A stretch of 64,000 nucleotides of DNA from positions 1 through 64,000 of the forward strand of contig NZ_JBMPIX010000012.1 of assembly GCF_049341065.1 (NCBI RefSeq), given 5' to 3'. The stretch comes from Pacificoceanicola sp049341065 (lineage in GTDB: Bacteria > Pseudomonadota > Alphaproteobacteria > Rhodobacterales > Rhodobacteraceae). The notes under the pieces are model-generated. The model had not been told where the DNA came from and ran no database searches. It saw only the letters and a list, made by a program, of their open reading frames with translations. Within the stretch, counting starts at the first letter, position 1. Each line of letters starts with the position of its first letter. Below, one piece after another: positions 7,304 to 15,728 of this stretch. A program made the translations under genes and the position numbers.

Positions 7304-8173
7304 TTATCCTTTCGCGGGGAAAAGGCCCACCGGCTTGATCACAAGGACCGCGGCCAACAGGGCGTAAACGAGGACGGATGCCAGTTGCGGCGCAAGCACC
7401 GCGCCAAAGGTCTGCACGAAGCCGTAGATCAGCGAGCCCGCGATGGCGCCCTTGAGCGAGCCCAGCCCGCCGATCACGATGACGATCAGCGTCGGGATCA
7501 GGATTTGCAGCCCCATGTCTGGCGTCACACTCAGCAGCGGCGCGGCAACCGCCCCGGCCAGACCGGCCAAAGCGCAGCCGACGCAGAACACGGTGAAGAA
7601 CAGCCGTTCGACATTGATCCCAAGACATGCGGCCATCGCGTCGTTGTCGACACCCGCGCGGATCATCGCGCCGATCTGGGTGCGGCTCAGGACGAAGGCC
7701 AGTGCAGCAAAGATCGCAAGGCCAAGGGCAATGATGAACAACCGATATGTCGGATACTCGACGCCCAGAAAGGCCAGGCGACCGGTCAGCAGCTCGGGCA
7801 CCTCGATGGCCAGCGCCAGATCGCCCCAGAAGATGCGCGTCAGATCGAGCATGACAAAAATCAGGCCGAAAGTGACCAGAACCTGCGCCATTGGCCCGGA
7901 TTTGCGCATCCGTTTTATCAGTCCGGAATACAGCAGGACACCCACGCCGGCCACAGCGACCGGAGCAAGGAAGAACCCCATCCAGTAGCCGCCGACAGCA
8001 GCCAGGGAAGCGGCAAAATAAGCGCCGAGCGCATAGAGCGATCCGTGCGCAAGGTTGACGAAATGCATCAGCCCGAAAATGACCGTCAGGCCGATGGAAA
8101 GCAGGAAAAGCAACATGGACAGTTGCAGCGCATTCAGCGCCTGAAGTGTCCAGAAACCAAGATCATGTGCCAT
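7304..8173 (-). CDS. livH: branched-chain-type ABC transporter permease (LivH-like)
   Basis: A 289-aa membrane protein with the LivH pattern: NALQLSMLLFLLSIGLTVIFGLMHFVNLAHGS at the N-terminus, a cytoplasmic EAA-like loop (GAMIRAGVDNDAMAACLGIN) and a GGLGSLKGAIAGSLIYG segment near the end. The ATG at 8173 follows GAGGAGG; an in-frame start 11 codons upstream is less well placed. A hairpin with a T-run lies between this gene and the binding-protein gene upstream, which would make permease expression lower than that of the binding protein. Confidence 0.9.
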   Translation of the reverse strand: MAHDLGFWTLQALNALQLSMLLFLLSIGLTVIFGLMHFVNLAHGSLYALGAYFAASLAAVGGYWMGFFLAPVAVAGVGVLLYSGLIKRMRKSGPMAQVLVTFGLIFVMLDLTRIFWGDLALAIEVPELLTGRLAFLGVEYPTYRLFIIALGLAIFAALAFVLSRTQIGAMIRAGVDNDAMAACLGINVERLFFTVFCVGCALAGLAGAVAAPLLSVTPDMGLQILIPTLIVIVIGGLGSLKGAIAGSLIYGFVQTFGAVLAPQLASVLVYALLAAVLVIKPVGLFPAKG

Positions 8174-8194
8174 GAGAAGTCCTCCTCGGATCAA

Positions 8195-8224
8195 AAGCCC
8201 GGCCACGCACAGGCGGCCGGGCTT
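8195..8224 (-). terminator. hairpin/attenuator between binding-protein and livH genes
   Basis: A perfect 10-bp stem, AAGCCCGGCC (8195-8204) and GGCCGGGCTT (8215-8224). On the minus strand the stem is followed by TTTT. This placement after the binding-protein gene in an ABC operon typically gives partial termination or mRNA protection. Confidence 0.75.
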
Positions 8225-8230
8225 GCAACA

Positions 8231-9403
8231 TCAGTTAACGACGGGGGCCATCTCGCAGCCATTGGCGGGATCAGCCTCGGCGGGAAGCTGAGCCAGGACC
8301 TGTTGGGTCAGGCCGTTTTCCCCGGCCACGGTCTCGTAGACATAGATCGGCTGGACGACGTTGTTGGTCAAAGGATCGATCGACAGTGTGCCCCGCGGGC
8401 CATCAAAACTGACCTGTCGCAGCGCGTTGGCCAGCGTCGCGCGATCCGATGCACCGGTCTTGCTTGCCTCGATCAGCGCGCGGGCGGCGTCATAGCCCTG
8501 CACGGCGAATTCCGAGGGAACACGGCCGGTTTCTTCCGTGAAGGCCTCGGCGAAAACGCGGTTCGCGTCGGTGTCGATGGTCGGCACGTAATGCAGCGCC
8601 GTGATCACGCCCTCGGCGGCGGGGCCTTCGGCGTTCACGTAGAGCGGCGAGGTCAGGAAGCCGGACCCATAAAGCGGAAGCTCGGTTTTCAGGCCAAAGC
8701 TGTCATATTGCTTGACGAAGGAAATCGCTTCGCCACCGGCATAGAACACATAAACCGCATCCGCGCCGCTGGCCTTGGCCTGAGCGAGGTAGGGACCGAA
8801 ATCCTGCGTCTTCTGGAATGGGGTGAATTCCTGCCCGACAACCTCGCCACCGGCGGCGGTGAAGCTTGCGGTGAAGGCGTCGATCATCTGACGACCGGCC
8901 GCATAATCGGGTGCCAGGGTGAAGACCTTGCCGATGCCCTGTCCCTGCATCCAGGCGCCCATCGGGCGGTTGACCTGACTGTTCGAAAAGGACATCCGCG
9001 TGATAAAGGGCGAACAGTCGGTTCCAGTGGCCTCGTCATTGCCCGCGTTGGCGACGATCAGCGGCACACCTGCGCCATGGACCATGTCGCGCATCGCGCC
9101 CAGCACGCCAGAGCTGACGATGCCGGCAATCACGTCGACATTGTCCTGCAGGATCAGCTTCTTGGCTTTGCCAAGGGCGACCGGCGGTTTGACCTCGGTA
9201 TCCTCGCGGATGATGTCGAAGGTCGCATCGGTATCGCTGCCGAACTGTGCGATGGCAAGGTTGAAGCCCGCCTCGATGTCGTTGCCAAGCGACGCGTAGA
9301 CGCCTGAGAAAGGCAACAGCAGGCCCACTTTGATGTCCTCGGCTGCGGCAGGCACAGCAAGACTGGTGGCGAGCCCAAGGGCCGCCAGGATTGCGCGTTT
9401 CAT
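8231..9403 (-). CDS. ABC transporter substrate-binding protein (type 1, HAAT family)
   Basis: A 390-aa periplasmic binding protein. The signal peptide is MKRAILAALGLATSLAVPAAA with cleavage expected after AAA. The mature part begins EDIKVGLLLPFSGVYASLG, the Peripla_BP_6 pattern of branched-chain amino acid/aromatic-acid receptors, and the second lobe contains ADAVYVFYAGGEAISFVKQY. It lies directly downstream of benD and upstream of livH, so its ligand is probably benzoate or a related aromatic carboxylate rather than an amino acid; this is inferred from the operon. The start is supported by a GGAGGAAATACAA leader. Confidence 0.9.
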   Translation of the reverse strand: MKRAILAALGLATSLAVPAAAEDIKVGLLLPFSGVYASLGNDIEAGFNLAIAQFGSDTDATFDIIREDTEVKPPVALGKAKKLILQDNVDVIAGIVSSGVLGAMRDMVHGAGVPLIVANAGNDEATGTDCSPFITRMSFSNSQVNRPMGAWMQGQGIGKVFTLAPDYAAGRQMIDAFTASFTAAGGEVVGQEFTPFQKTQDFGPYLAQAKASGADAVYVFYAGGEAISFVKQYDSFGLKTELPLYGSGFLTSPLYVNAEGPAAEGVITALHYVPTIDTDANRVFAEAFTEETGRVPSEFAVQGYDAARALIEASKTGASDRATLANALRQVSFDGPRGTLSIDPLTNNVVQPIYVYETVAGENGLTQQVLAQLPAEADPANGCEMAPVVN

Positions 9404-9444
9404 TTGTATTTCCTCCAGTTGGTTGTCGGGCCCCTCCTCAGGGC

Positions 9445-10224
9445 CTATCCCAGATCTCCGCCCCCCACCGGCACGGTGACGCCGGTGATGTAGGAAGCCT
9501 CATCCGACGCCAGGAACAGGATCGGGCCTGCCTGTTCGTCGAGTGTTCCGTATCGTTTCATGAACGAGGACTGGATCGTCTGGTCGACGATGGTCTTGTA
9601 CCAGTCCTCGCGTTGTTCCTGATCCGCGTTCGGGTTGCGCGGGGTGACGCGCGGCGGCGCTTCGGTGCCGCCCGGGGCCGTGGCCACGACGCGAATGCCG
9701 CGTTCGGCCACTTCCCAGGCGAGGCTCGCGGTGATCGCGTTCACGCCGCCTTTGGCCGCTGCATAGGGCACCCGGTTCAGACCGCGCGTGGCGATGGATG
9801 ACACGTTGACGATCACACCTGAGCCTTGCGGCAGCATGTGCTCGATGGCGGTACGGCAACAATACAGCGTCGGGAACAACGAGCGGCGCACCTCGGCGTC
9901 GATCTGCTTGGGCTCGTAATGCTCAAAGGGCTTGGCCCAGATCGTGCCGCCCACGTTGTTGATCAGAATGTCGATCCGGCCCCAAAGGTCGATGGCGCGT
10001 CGCATCGCCTTTTCACAGCCTGCCCAGGTTTCGAGATTGACCGAGATCGCCTCGGCTTCGCCGCCTGCGGCGCGGATCGCCTTGACCACCTCCTTGCGGG
10101 CGGGCGAACGATCCACGATCAGCACGCGGGCCCCCTCGGCGGCGGCGCGCTCTGCAACGCACCGGCCAATCCCCTGCGCCGCGCCGGTCACGACCATGAC
10201 CTTGGTGTCGAAACGCGGTTTCAT
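9445..10224 (-). CDS. benD: 1,6-dihydroxycyclohexa-2,4-diene-1-carboxylate dehydrogenase
   Basis: A 259-aa short-chain dehydrogenase/reductase. It has the glycine motif TGAAQGIG, NNVGG, a Ser in NVSSIATRG and the catalytic YAAAKGG. BenD oxidises the benzoate cis-diol with NAD+ and loses CO2 to give catechol. The ATG overlaps the benC stop by 4 bases, and the gene order benABCD is the standard one. The next gene downstream is the transporter binding protein, so uptake and ring activation are co-transcribed. Confidence 0.92.
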   Translation of the reverse strand: MKPRFDTKVMVVTGAAQGIGRCVAERAAAEGARVLIVDRSPARKEVVKAIRAAGGEAEAISVNLETWAGCEKAMRRAIDLWGRIDILINNVGGTIWAKPFEHYEPKQIDAEVRRSLFPTLYCCRTAIEHMLPQGSGVIVNVSSIATRGLNRVPYAAAKGGVNAITASLAWEVAERGIRVVATAPGGTEAPPRVTPRNPNADQEQREDWYKTIVDQTIQSSFMKRYGTLDEQAGPILFLASDEASYITGVTVPVGGGDLG

Positions 10225-11243
10225 GCGGCTTCAACCTCGGCTTCGGTCGGGTTGAACTTTTCGAAGTAGAAATTGGTCGGCTCGACCCCGAGTTTGCCAA
10301 AATGCACGCGGACCGCATCAACCATCGGCGGCGGGCCGCACAGGTAGACGTCACAATCGCCGGCGTTCAGATCTTTGGCGGTCAGGTGGTCGGTGACAAA
10401 ACCCTTGCGGTCATGATCGTCTTCGGCGGCGGCCAAAACCGTAACGACCGAGACATTGCCGATCTTTTCCGCAAGGTCTTTCACACGGTCCAGTTCCACA
10501 AGATCCGCTGCACAGGTCACGGCATAATACAGCACAATGGGCTGGTCAGACCCCTGCTCGGCCACCTGTTCCAGCATCGACAGGAAAGGCGCCAACCCGG
10601 TCCCGCCCGCAAGCCAAAGCTGCGGACGCTCGATGGGGCGCAGGTAGAATGCCCCCATCGGGCCAGTCGCGGTCAGCCCATCGCCGGGCTGCGCGCGCTG
10701 GCCAAGATAGGTGCTCATTACGCCACCGGGCAGGTTTCGGATCAGGAAGCTGGCCTCTTGCGCCCCCGGCGCAGAGGAGAACGAGTAGGCCCGGTGCTTG
10801 TCCGCGCCGGGAACCGAAAGGTTCACATACTGGCCGGGCAGGAAGTTTATTGGCTTGGCCAGCTTGACGCGCAGGCCGAATGAGGTTTCAGATAGACGAT
10901 CGACGCTTTGCACCTCGGCCTCGACGGCTTCGGGTGCGGTCTTGCAAATGGCGGACGAGGCCGGAACCCGCACGACGCAATCGCTTTCGGGGATCATCTG
11001 GCAGGCAAGAGCGTAGCCCTGCTCAGCCTCTTCGTCGCTCATGGACTCGTCCATGTAGAATTCCAGCTCGTACTCGCCCTTCTCTACAAAGCACTTGCAG
11101 GTGCCGCAGACGCCGTCGCGGCAATCCATCGGCAGGTTGATCTTTTGGCGGAAGGCGGCATCCGTCACCTTCTCGTCGTCATCACATTGGATGACGCGCG
11201 TGACACCATCTTCGAAATTCAGGGCAACGTTGTAGGTTGTCAT
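10221..11243 (-). CDS. benC: benzoate 1,2-dioxygenase electron-transfer component
   Basis: A 340-aa reductase in the order [2Fe-2S] plant-type ferredoxin, FAD domain, NAD domain. The iron-sulfur ligands are in CRDGVCGTCKC plus a downstream Cys (ALACQM). The FAD motif is RAYSFSS, and the NAD-binding part has GGTGLAPFLSM and the C-terminal YLCGPPPMVDAVR. It passes electrons from NADH to the BenAB oxygenase. It lies 70 bases after benB and overlaps benD. Its length and domain order are normal for BenC/XylZ. Confidence 0.94.
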   Translation of the reverse strand: MTTYNVALNFEDGVTRVIQCDDDEKVTDAAFRQKINLPMDCRDGVCGTCKCFVEKGEYELEFYMDESMSDEEAEQGYALACQMIPESDCVVRVPASSAICKTAPEAVEAEVQSVDRLSETSFGLRVKLAKPINFLPGQYVNLSVPGADKHRAYSFSSAPGAQEASFLIRNLPGGVMSTYLGQRAQPGDGLTATGPMGAFYLRPIERPQLWLAGGTGLAPFLSMLEQVAEQGSDQPIVLYYAVTCAADLVELDRVKDLAEKIGNVSVVTVLAAAEDDHDRKGFVTDHLTAKDLNAGDCDVYLCGPPPMVDAVRVHFGKLGVEPTNFYFEKFNPTEAEVEAA

Positions 11244-11313
11244 GGCATGCTCCTCCCTTGGCCGCGCACCTGCCAGCGGTGCGCGGGGGTTCAGTCTTGT
11301 CCGGTGTCCGGGG

Positions 11314-11841
11314 TCAGACGTGATAGACGTCGATCACGTGGTGGATGTGATCGTTCTTCAGGACCACCTTCTTGTCGCTGATCAGCGGACGCGCGCCGCT
11401 GGTGTCGATCGTGTAGAACGACGTGCCCCAGTGCTGATCCGTTTGATGGTAGCGATAGCTCAGCGTTTGCCAGTTGAAGCGCAGCTTGATCTGCGTCCCT
11501 TCACGGCTCAGCACTTCTATCGCCGACAGATAGTGGTTGGTGCGCGGCTCGGGCAGCGATGTCGCCGAAGACCGGTCGGTCTTGATCCGGAACACACGGT
11601 CCTCGATGCCCTGTTTGTTGGGGTAGTACATCAACGACATCTCGTTCTGCGGATCTTCCGTCAGCATGTCATAGTCATCCCAGGCAGGCATCCAGAACGG
11701 GCAGTCCTTGTGGTAAAAGGTCAGCCATGTGTCCCAGTCTCGATCATCCAGCGCGCGGGCCTCGGCAAAGAGGAAGGCCTGGATGTCTTCGAAGCTCAGC
11801 GCGGTGCTGGCGTCGGTGCGTTCAAGCATTTCGGTGCTCAT
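11314..11841 (-). CDS. benB: benzoate 1,2-dioxygenase small subunit
   Basis: A 175-aa beta subunit of a Rieske-type ring-hydroxylating oxygenase (SnoaL-like fold). It contains LDDRDWDTWLTFYHKDCPFWMPAWDDYDM and the C-terminal LKNDHIHHVIDVYHV, typical of BenB. It has a structural role in the alpha3beta3 oxygenase. It starts 12 bases after benA and has a TCCTCC-complement ribosome site. Confidence 0.93.
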   Translation of the reverse strand: MSTEMLERTDASTALSFEDIQAFLFAEARALDDRDWDTWLTFYHKDCPFWMPAWDDYDMLTEDPQNEMSLMYYPNKQGIEDRVFRIKTDRSSATSLPEPRTNHYLSAIEVLSREGTQIKLRFNWQTLSYRYHQTDQHWGTSFYTIDTSGARPLISDKKVVLKNDHIHHVIDVYHV

Positions 11842-11853
11842 TGTCTTTCCTCC

Positions 11854-13242
11854 TCATTCGGCCGCGACGGACGCGCCCGGCGCGGTTTCGCGTTCCTTGG
11901 CGATCGCTTCGCCCATGCGTTCGGACCAGTTGGTGTGCTGGATGACAAACAGGCCTTCGTCTTCAGTGCGGGCCCCGGACAGGACGGGGTTGATGCCCAA
12001 AGCCTTGGCGTCTTCATCGGGGCCTTCGATCCACTGGGTCGCGCCGCGCGTCAGGTCGTTCCATTTCGCATGGGATGCCCCGGCATAGCCGCGCTGGGTT
12101 GCGCGGAATTCTTCGGTATCGTCCGGCGTCGCCATGCCGGAGGCGTTGAAGAAATCCTCGTATTGGCGGATGCGCCGGCTGCGCGCCTCTTGGCTCTCGC
12201 CCTTGGGGGCGATGCAGTAGATCGTCACCTCGGTCTGATTGACACTGATCGGGCGGAAAACGCGGATCTGGCTGCTGAACTGATCCATCAGGAAGACATT
12301 GGGATACAGGCAAAGGTTGCGCAGCACGCCGACCATCCAATCGGCCTTGGTCTTGCCGTGCTTCTCGGTCCATTCTTCGAGGCGCGGATAGCCCGGGCGG
12401 TTGGTCGGGTCAGCCCATTCGGTCCAAAGCAGGATGTGACCGTTTTCATAGGCGTGGAAACCGCCACGCTGCTTGGCCCATTTGCTGGCGTCTGTGGCCT
12501 TGATGTTGTCTTCCTTGCCGTCATCGGTGCGGTGCGCGGTGGTGGCGACATAGTTCCAGTGAACGGCCGAAACGTGATAGCCGTCAGCGCCATTTTCGGC
12601 CTGCAGCTTCCAGTTGCCGTCATAGGTGTAGGTCGAGGAGCCGCGCAACACTTCGAGCCCTTCGTCAGCCTGATCGACGATCATGTCGATCATCTTGCGC
12701 GCCTCGCCAAGGTAGTCTTCCAGCGGCTTCACATCAGCGTTGAGCGATCCGAACAGGAAGCCACGGTAGTTTTCAAACTGCGCCACCTTGGTCAGATCGT
12801 GGCTGCCATCCTTGTTGAACTGCTCGGGATAGCCAGCGCCTTTGGCGTCTTTCACTTTCAGCAGCTTGCCGGTGTTCGAGAAGGTCCAACCGTGGAACGG
12901 GCAGGTAAAGGTCTTCTGGTTGCGGCGCTTGAAGCGGCACAGCTGCGCCCCCCGGTGCGAACAGGCGTTGACCAGCGCGTTCAGTTCCCCATCCTTGTCG
13001 CGGGTGATGACGACGGGCGTGCGCCCCATGGTCAGCGTGAAATAGTCGCCGGGCTCGGGGATCTGGCTTTCGTGTGCCATATAGATCCAGTTGCCTTCGA
13101 AGATGTGCTTGATTTCAAGCTCGAACAGCTCTTCGTCGGTAAAGATGTCGCGACGGCAGCGGAAAATACCGTTTTCCGGATCGTCCTGAATGGCGCCGTC
13201 GAGACGGGCCTCGAATTCATCGAGATTGGATTGGGTGAACAT
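11854..13242 (-). CDS. benA: benzoate 1,2-dioxygenase large subunit
   Basis: A 462-aa Rieske oxygenase alpha subunit. The Rieske ligands are CSH (NACSHRGAQ) and CPFH (FTCPFHGWTF). The mononuclear iron site follows in the catalytic domain, with NGADGYHVSAVHWNYV giving the two His. The ATG at 13242 follows AGGAGGAAACC; an in-frame start 11 codons upstream is less likely. It dihydroxylates benzoate at C1/C2. Toluate or anthranilate dioxygenase would be alternatives, but the benD neighbour favours benzoate. Confidence 0.94.
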   Translation of the reverse strand: MFTQSNLDEFEARLDGAIQDDPENGIFRCRRDIFTDEELFELEIKHIFEGNWIYMAHESQIPEPGDYFTLTMGRTPVVITRDKDGELNALVNACSHRGAQLCRFKRRNQKTFTCPFHGWTFSNTGKLLKVKDAKGAGYPEQFNKDGSHDLTKVAQFENYRGFLFGSLNADVKPLEDYLGEARKMIDMIVDQADEGLEVLRGSSTYTYDGNWKLQAENGADGYHVSAVHWNYVATTAHRTDDGKEDNIKATDASKWAKQRGGFHAYENGHILLWTEWADPTNRPGYPRLEEWTEKHGKTKADWMVGVLRNLCLYPNVFLMDQFSSQIRVFRPISVNQTEVTIYCIAPKGESQEARSRRIRQYEDFFNASGMATPDDTEEFRATQRGYAGASHAKWNDLTRGATQWIEGPDEDAKALGINPVLSGARTEDEGLFVIQHTNWSERMGEAIAKERETAPGASVAAE

Positions 13243-13311
13243 GGTTTCCTCCTCCTGACTGCCGCAACGCTTCAACTGGCGTCCCGGCTGGGTTTGATGT
13301 CGTGCCGCCGG

Positions 13312-14472
13312 TTACTGCCCGGCGACGGCTTTGATGGTTCTGCCGCCATCGCGACGGAAGAATGCGATTTTGTCGGGATCGAGCGCCGCGCCAATGCCCG
13401 GTCCTTTCGGGATTTCCACATTGAAATCGCGGTAGATGATCGGCGCTGCCAGAATGTCCTCGGTCAGCAACAACGGACCAAAGAGTTCCGTGCCCCAGTG
13501 CAGCGTTTCGACCGTCGAAAAGAGTTGCAGCGCTGCTGCGGTGCTCAAACCGGTTTCAAGCATCGTGCCACCATAGAGGCCAAGCCCTGCCGCCTGAGCG
13601 ATTGCGATCACCTCGGACGCCCGCTTGAGCCCGCCCGATTGGCCAATCTTGACCGCAAAGACATCAGCCGCTTTGGCCGCCACCACGTCCAAGGCGTCTT
13701 CTGGCCCGTTCAGGGCCTCGTCCGCCATGACGGCGATCTCATAGCCACTGGTCAGTTCCGCCATCGCGCGGCGATAGCGCGCCGGAACCGGTTGCTCGAC
13801 CAACTCGCATCCCGCGTCTTGCAGACCTTTCAAACCCCAGCGTGCGTCCTGAAGCGACCACGCGGTGTTTACATCAACCCGGACGCTGGCGGCGTCACCG
13901 ACGGCCTGTTTGATCCGGGCCACATGGGCCACGTCATCACGCACAGACCGCTTGCCGATCTTCAGCTTGAAGATGTTGTGGCGGCGGGTCTCGATCATCT
14001 GAAGCGCTTCGGCGATATCCGTCTCGGAATTGCCCGATGCCAGCGTCCAGGCAACCGGAAGCTTGTCGTGCACAGCTCCCCCGAACAGCTGAGCGACCGG
14101 CACGCCAAGCCGCTTGCCCAGACCGTCCCAAAGCGCAATCTCGACCGCGGTTTTGGCGATGCGGTTGCCCTTCACCAGCTTGTCGATCAGCTGGATCGCC
14201 CCGTTGATATTGTCTGCGTCGCTTCCCAGAAGGGCCGGTGCGATATAGGTGTCGATGGCAGACTGAATGCCCTCGGGGCTTTCAGGGCCATAGCTGAGGC
14301 CCCCAATCGTGGTGCCTTCGCCCACGCCCTCGGACCCGTCCGAAAAATTGATCCTGACAAGAACAGCTGTCTGCGTCCGCATCGTAGCCATGGAAAGCAC
14401 ATGCCCCCGGATGGTCGGGATATCGAGGATCAGGGTCTCGATCTGGTCAATCTTGGTCACGGGGTTCACCAC
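13312..14472 (-). CDS. catB: muconate cycloisomerase
   Basis: A 386-aa enolase-superfamily enzyme, first gene of the ben operon. The N-terminal capping domain has LILDIPTIRGH and the ATMRTQT signature of muconate cycloisomerases. The barrel shows the general base in FKLKIGKR (KxK), metal ligands in VDVNTAW and VEQPVP, a third Asp in ADEAL and a second Lys in AVKIGQSGG. It converts cis,cis-muconate to muconolactone. The annotated start is GTG; a second GTG follows at once and a third four codons later, and no strong ribosome site decides between them. The operator-like repeat lies 66-81 bp upstream. Confidence 0.9.
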   Translation of the reverse strand: MVNPVTKIDQIETLILDIPTIRGHVLSMATMRTQTAVLVRINFSDGSEGVGEGTTIGGLSYGPESPEGIQSAIDTYIAPALLGSDADNINGAIQLIDKLVKGNRIAKTAVEIALWDGLGKRLGVPVAQLFGGAVHDKLPVAWTLASGNSETDIAEALQMIETRRHNIFKLKIGKRSVRDDVAHVARIKQAVGDAASVRVDVNTAWSLQDARWGLKGLQDAGCELVEQPVPARYRRAMAELTSGYEIAVMADEALNGPEDALDVVAAKAADVFAVKIGQSGGLKRASEVIAIAQAAGLGLYGGTMLETGLSTAAALQLFSTVETLHWGTELFGPLLLTEDILAAPIIYRDFNVEIPKGPGIGAALDPDKIAFFRRDGGRTIKAVAGQ

Positions 14473-14537
14473 ATCTGTAAAGGTTTCGTTGAGATGCAGA
14501 TTGCCTTTTGGAAGCGGATTCTGTCGATGATGGGTGG

Positions 14538-14566
14538 GGTCTTGGGTGATACCCTGACGAGATACC
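14538..14566 (-). promoter_or_regulatory. catB-ben operon promoter operator
   Basis: GGTCTTGGGTGATACC at 14538-14553 matches the 2838 site (read on the other strand) at 14 of 16 positions. A further GATACC half-site follows at 14561-14566. It lies 66-81 bp before the catB start. This links the catB-benABCD-liv operon and the dioxygenase/hydrolase promoters into one probable regulon. Confidence 0.5.
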
Positions 14567-14716
14567 TATTCGCTGACCGCACCGGACAAAGGGCCAAGAG
14601 ACAAAGTCCGGCACCGCTTTTGGCGACACCTGACGTGGCGACTGCCTGATTTTCGATCGGATTGGGCGGTGCAGCCCGTCAGAAATCGACCTCGATGGCC
14701 ATGCTTATTTCAACTT

Positions 14717-14893
14717 TCAGATTGGCCACAGCGCGGCGGCAACCGCGAGAACCTGCAAGCCGATGCCCGTGCCATCGAACAGCGTCATATGGGTTTCGGA
14801 GATCCGGCCCGGATTACGGCAGTTGATCGCGGTGCCCAATCGCATAATGTCGCTTGCCACCAAAACCTCTTGCGCAACCGCGTGCTGCGTCAT
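14717..14893 (-). pseudogene. C-terminal remnant of an ornithine cyclodeaminase-family gene
   Basis: A 58-codon minus-strand frame ends in GRISETHMTLFDGTGIGLQ followed by VLAVAAALWPI. This closely matches the conserved C-terminus of the ornithine cyclodeaminase/mu-crystallin family (GR-S-e-tLFdgtGigLQDlAvA). The first 20 codons are only loosely family-like and no other part of a 310-330-aa enzyme can be found nearby, so it is a decayed fragment. The other bases from 14567 to 15107 show no supportable gene. Confidence 0.6.
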
Positions 14894-15107
14894 CGCGACC
14901 TTTCAAGAGTGTCTGACGTGGAAAGTGCTGCGCAAACGCCACGCAGTGAACCATATCACGATACGCGGCTAGCCAAATAGCGCCACCCGATCGGGCCGCA
15001 TCGCGGCGCTCACCTTAACCGTTTCGAAGAGGCTTTCGACGGATAGGAAGAGCAAGCCGAAGATCAAGTCGAAATTGATGCCGGATACCGCTTGGGTACG
15101 GGATTCA
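14894..15107. other. intergenic, no gene seen
   Basis: Between the ornithine cyclodeaminase remnant and the bchJ stop I see no supported coding region, RNA gene or clear terminator. It may contain further decayed sequence. Confidence 0.4.
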
Positions 15108-15728
15108 TCAAGCGACCCTTCGGGAAAGGGTGATTTCAAACCGGCAGGACGGCGCACCGTGCGCGCAACACCTGGTGTGAGACACCAGAGCACCTTTCGC
15201 GACAAGCGCGCGGAACAGCCGTTCGAAAACGGCCACATGCCAAGGACACATCGGCTGAGCCAGTGGGTTATCAATGATCTCAAGCACACAAGGATTTCCG
15301 ACCTCGATCGACACCTGCCCTGTCCCTGCATAGGTCCATGCATTCGACGCCATTGCCTTGAGCAGAATCCGCGCCGACAATTGTGGCGGCACCAGCTTCA
15401 TGACCAATTGCGCGGGTCGTGGGATGCGATTGGCGAGCAGGTAATCAGCCGTCCTGCGGCCCGCATCCGCCGCAATCCTCAATGCGTCTGGCTGAGGCAA
15501 CGCCCTGCGCAGCGTGTCGTGCAGCTGTGCGGCGACGGCCTGGTTTACCATATGCTGTGGCGGGCTTTCGAGAATGTCCGACAGATTTGCCGCCTGAAAG
15601 ACCTGCGCCGCGAGGCTTTCGCCTCCCAGGGCCCGCAAGGCTGCGGCCACTTGCGTCACCGCATTGGGACCAACCTTGGCGTCCGGGTTCGCCCCGGCGC
15701 TCACGCCTGCGACCATCACGGACGTCAT
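15108..15728 (-). CDS. bchJ: BchJ-type V4R-domain protein (bacteriochlorophyll synthesis)
   Basis: A 206-aa protein with the V4R (4-vinyl reductase) small-molecule-binding fold. The N-terminal half has VGPNAVTQVAAALRALGG and a DIL...PPQHMVNQAVAAQLH helix region. The C-terminal V4R core ends in ALVSHTRCCAHGAPSCRFEITL, with three Cys. BchJ was first assigned to 8-vinyl reduction; a substrate-delivery role has since been favoured. Its ATG overlaps the bchE stop by one base (TGATG), so the two are co-translated. No other pigment gene follows. Confidence 0.85.
   Translation of the reverse strand: MTSVMVAGVSAGANPDAKVGPNAVTQVAAALRALGGESLAAQVFQAANLSDILESPPQHMVNQAVAAQLHDTLRRALPQPDALRIAADAGRRTADYLLANRIPRPAQLVMKLVPPQLSARILLKAMASNAWTYAGTGQVSIEVGNPCVLEIIDNPLAQPMCPWHVAVFERLFRALVAKGALVSHTRCCAHGAPSCRFEITLSRRVA

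Noticed and set aside
7385..9307. A 640-codon plus-strand open frame
   Set aside because: It is antisense to livH and the binding-protein gene and has a composition rich in Arg, Gln and Asp with no recognisable domain.
11242..14649. A very long open frame (over 1,100 codons) on the plus strand
   Set aside because: It lies antisense to benB, benA and catB, which have clear motifs and ribosome sites. High GC and codon bias create such antisense frames.
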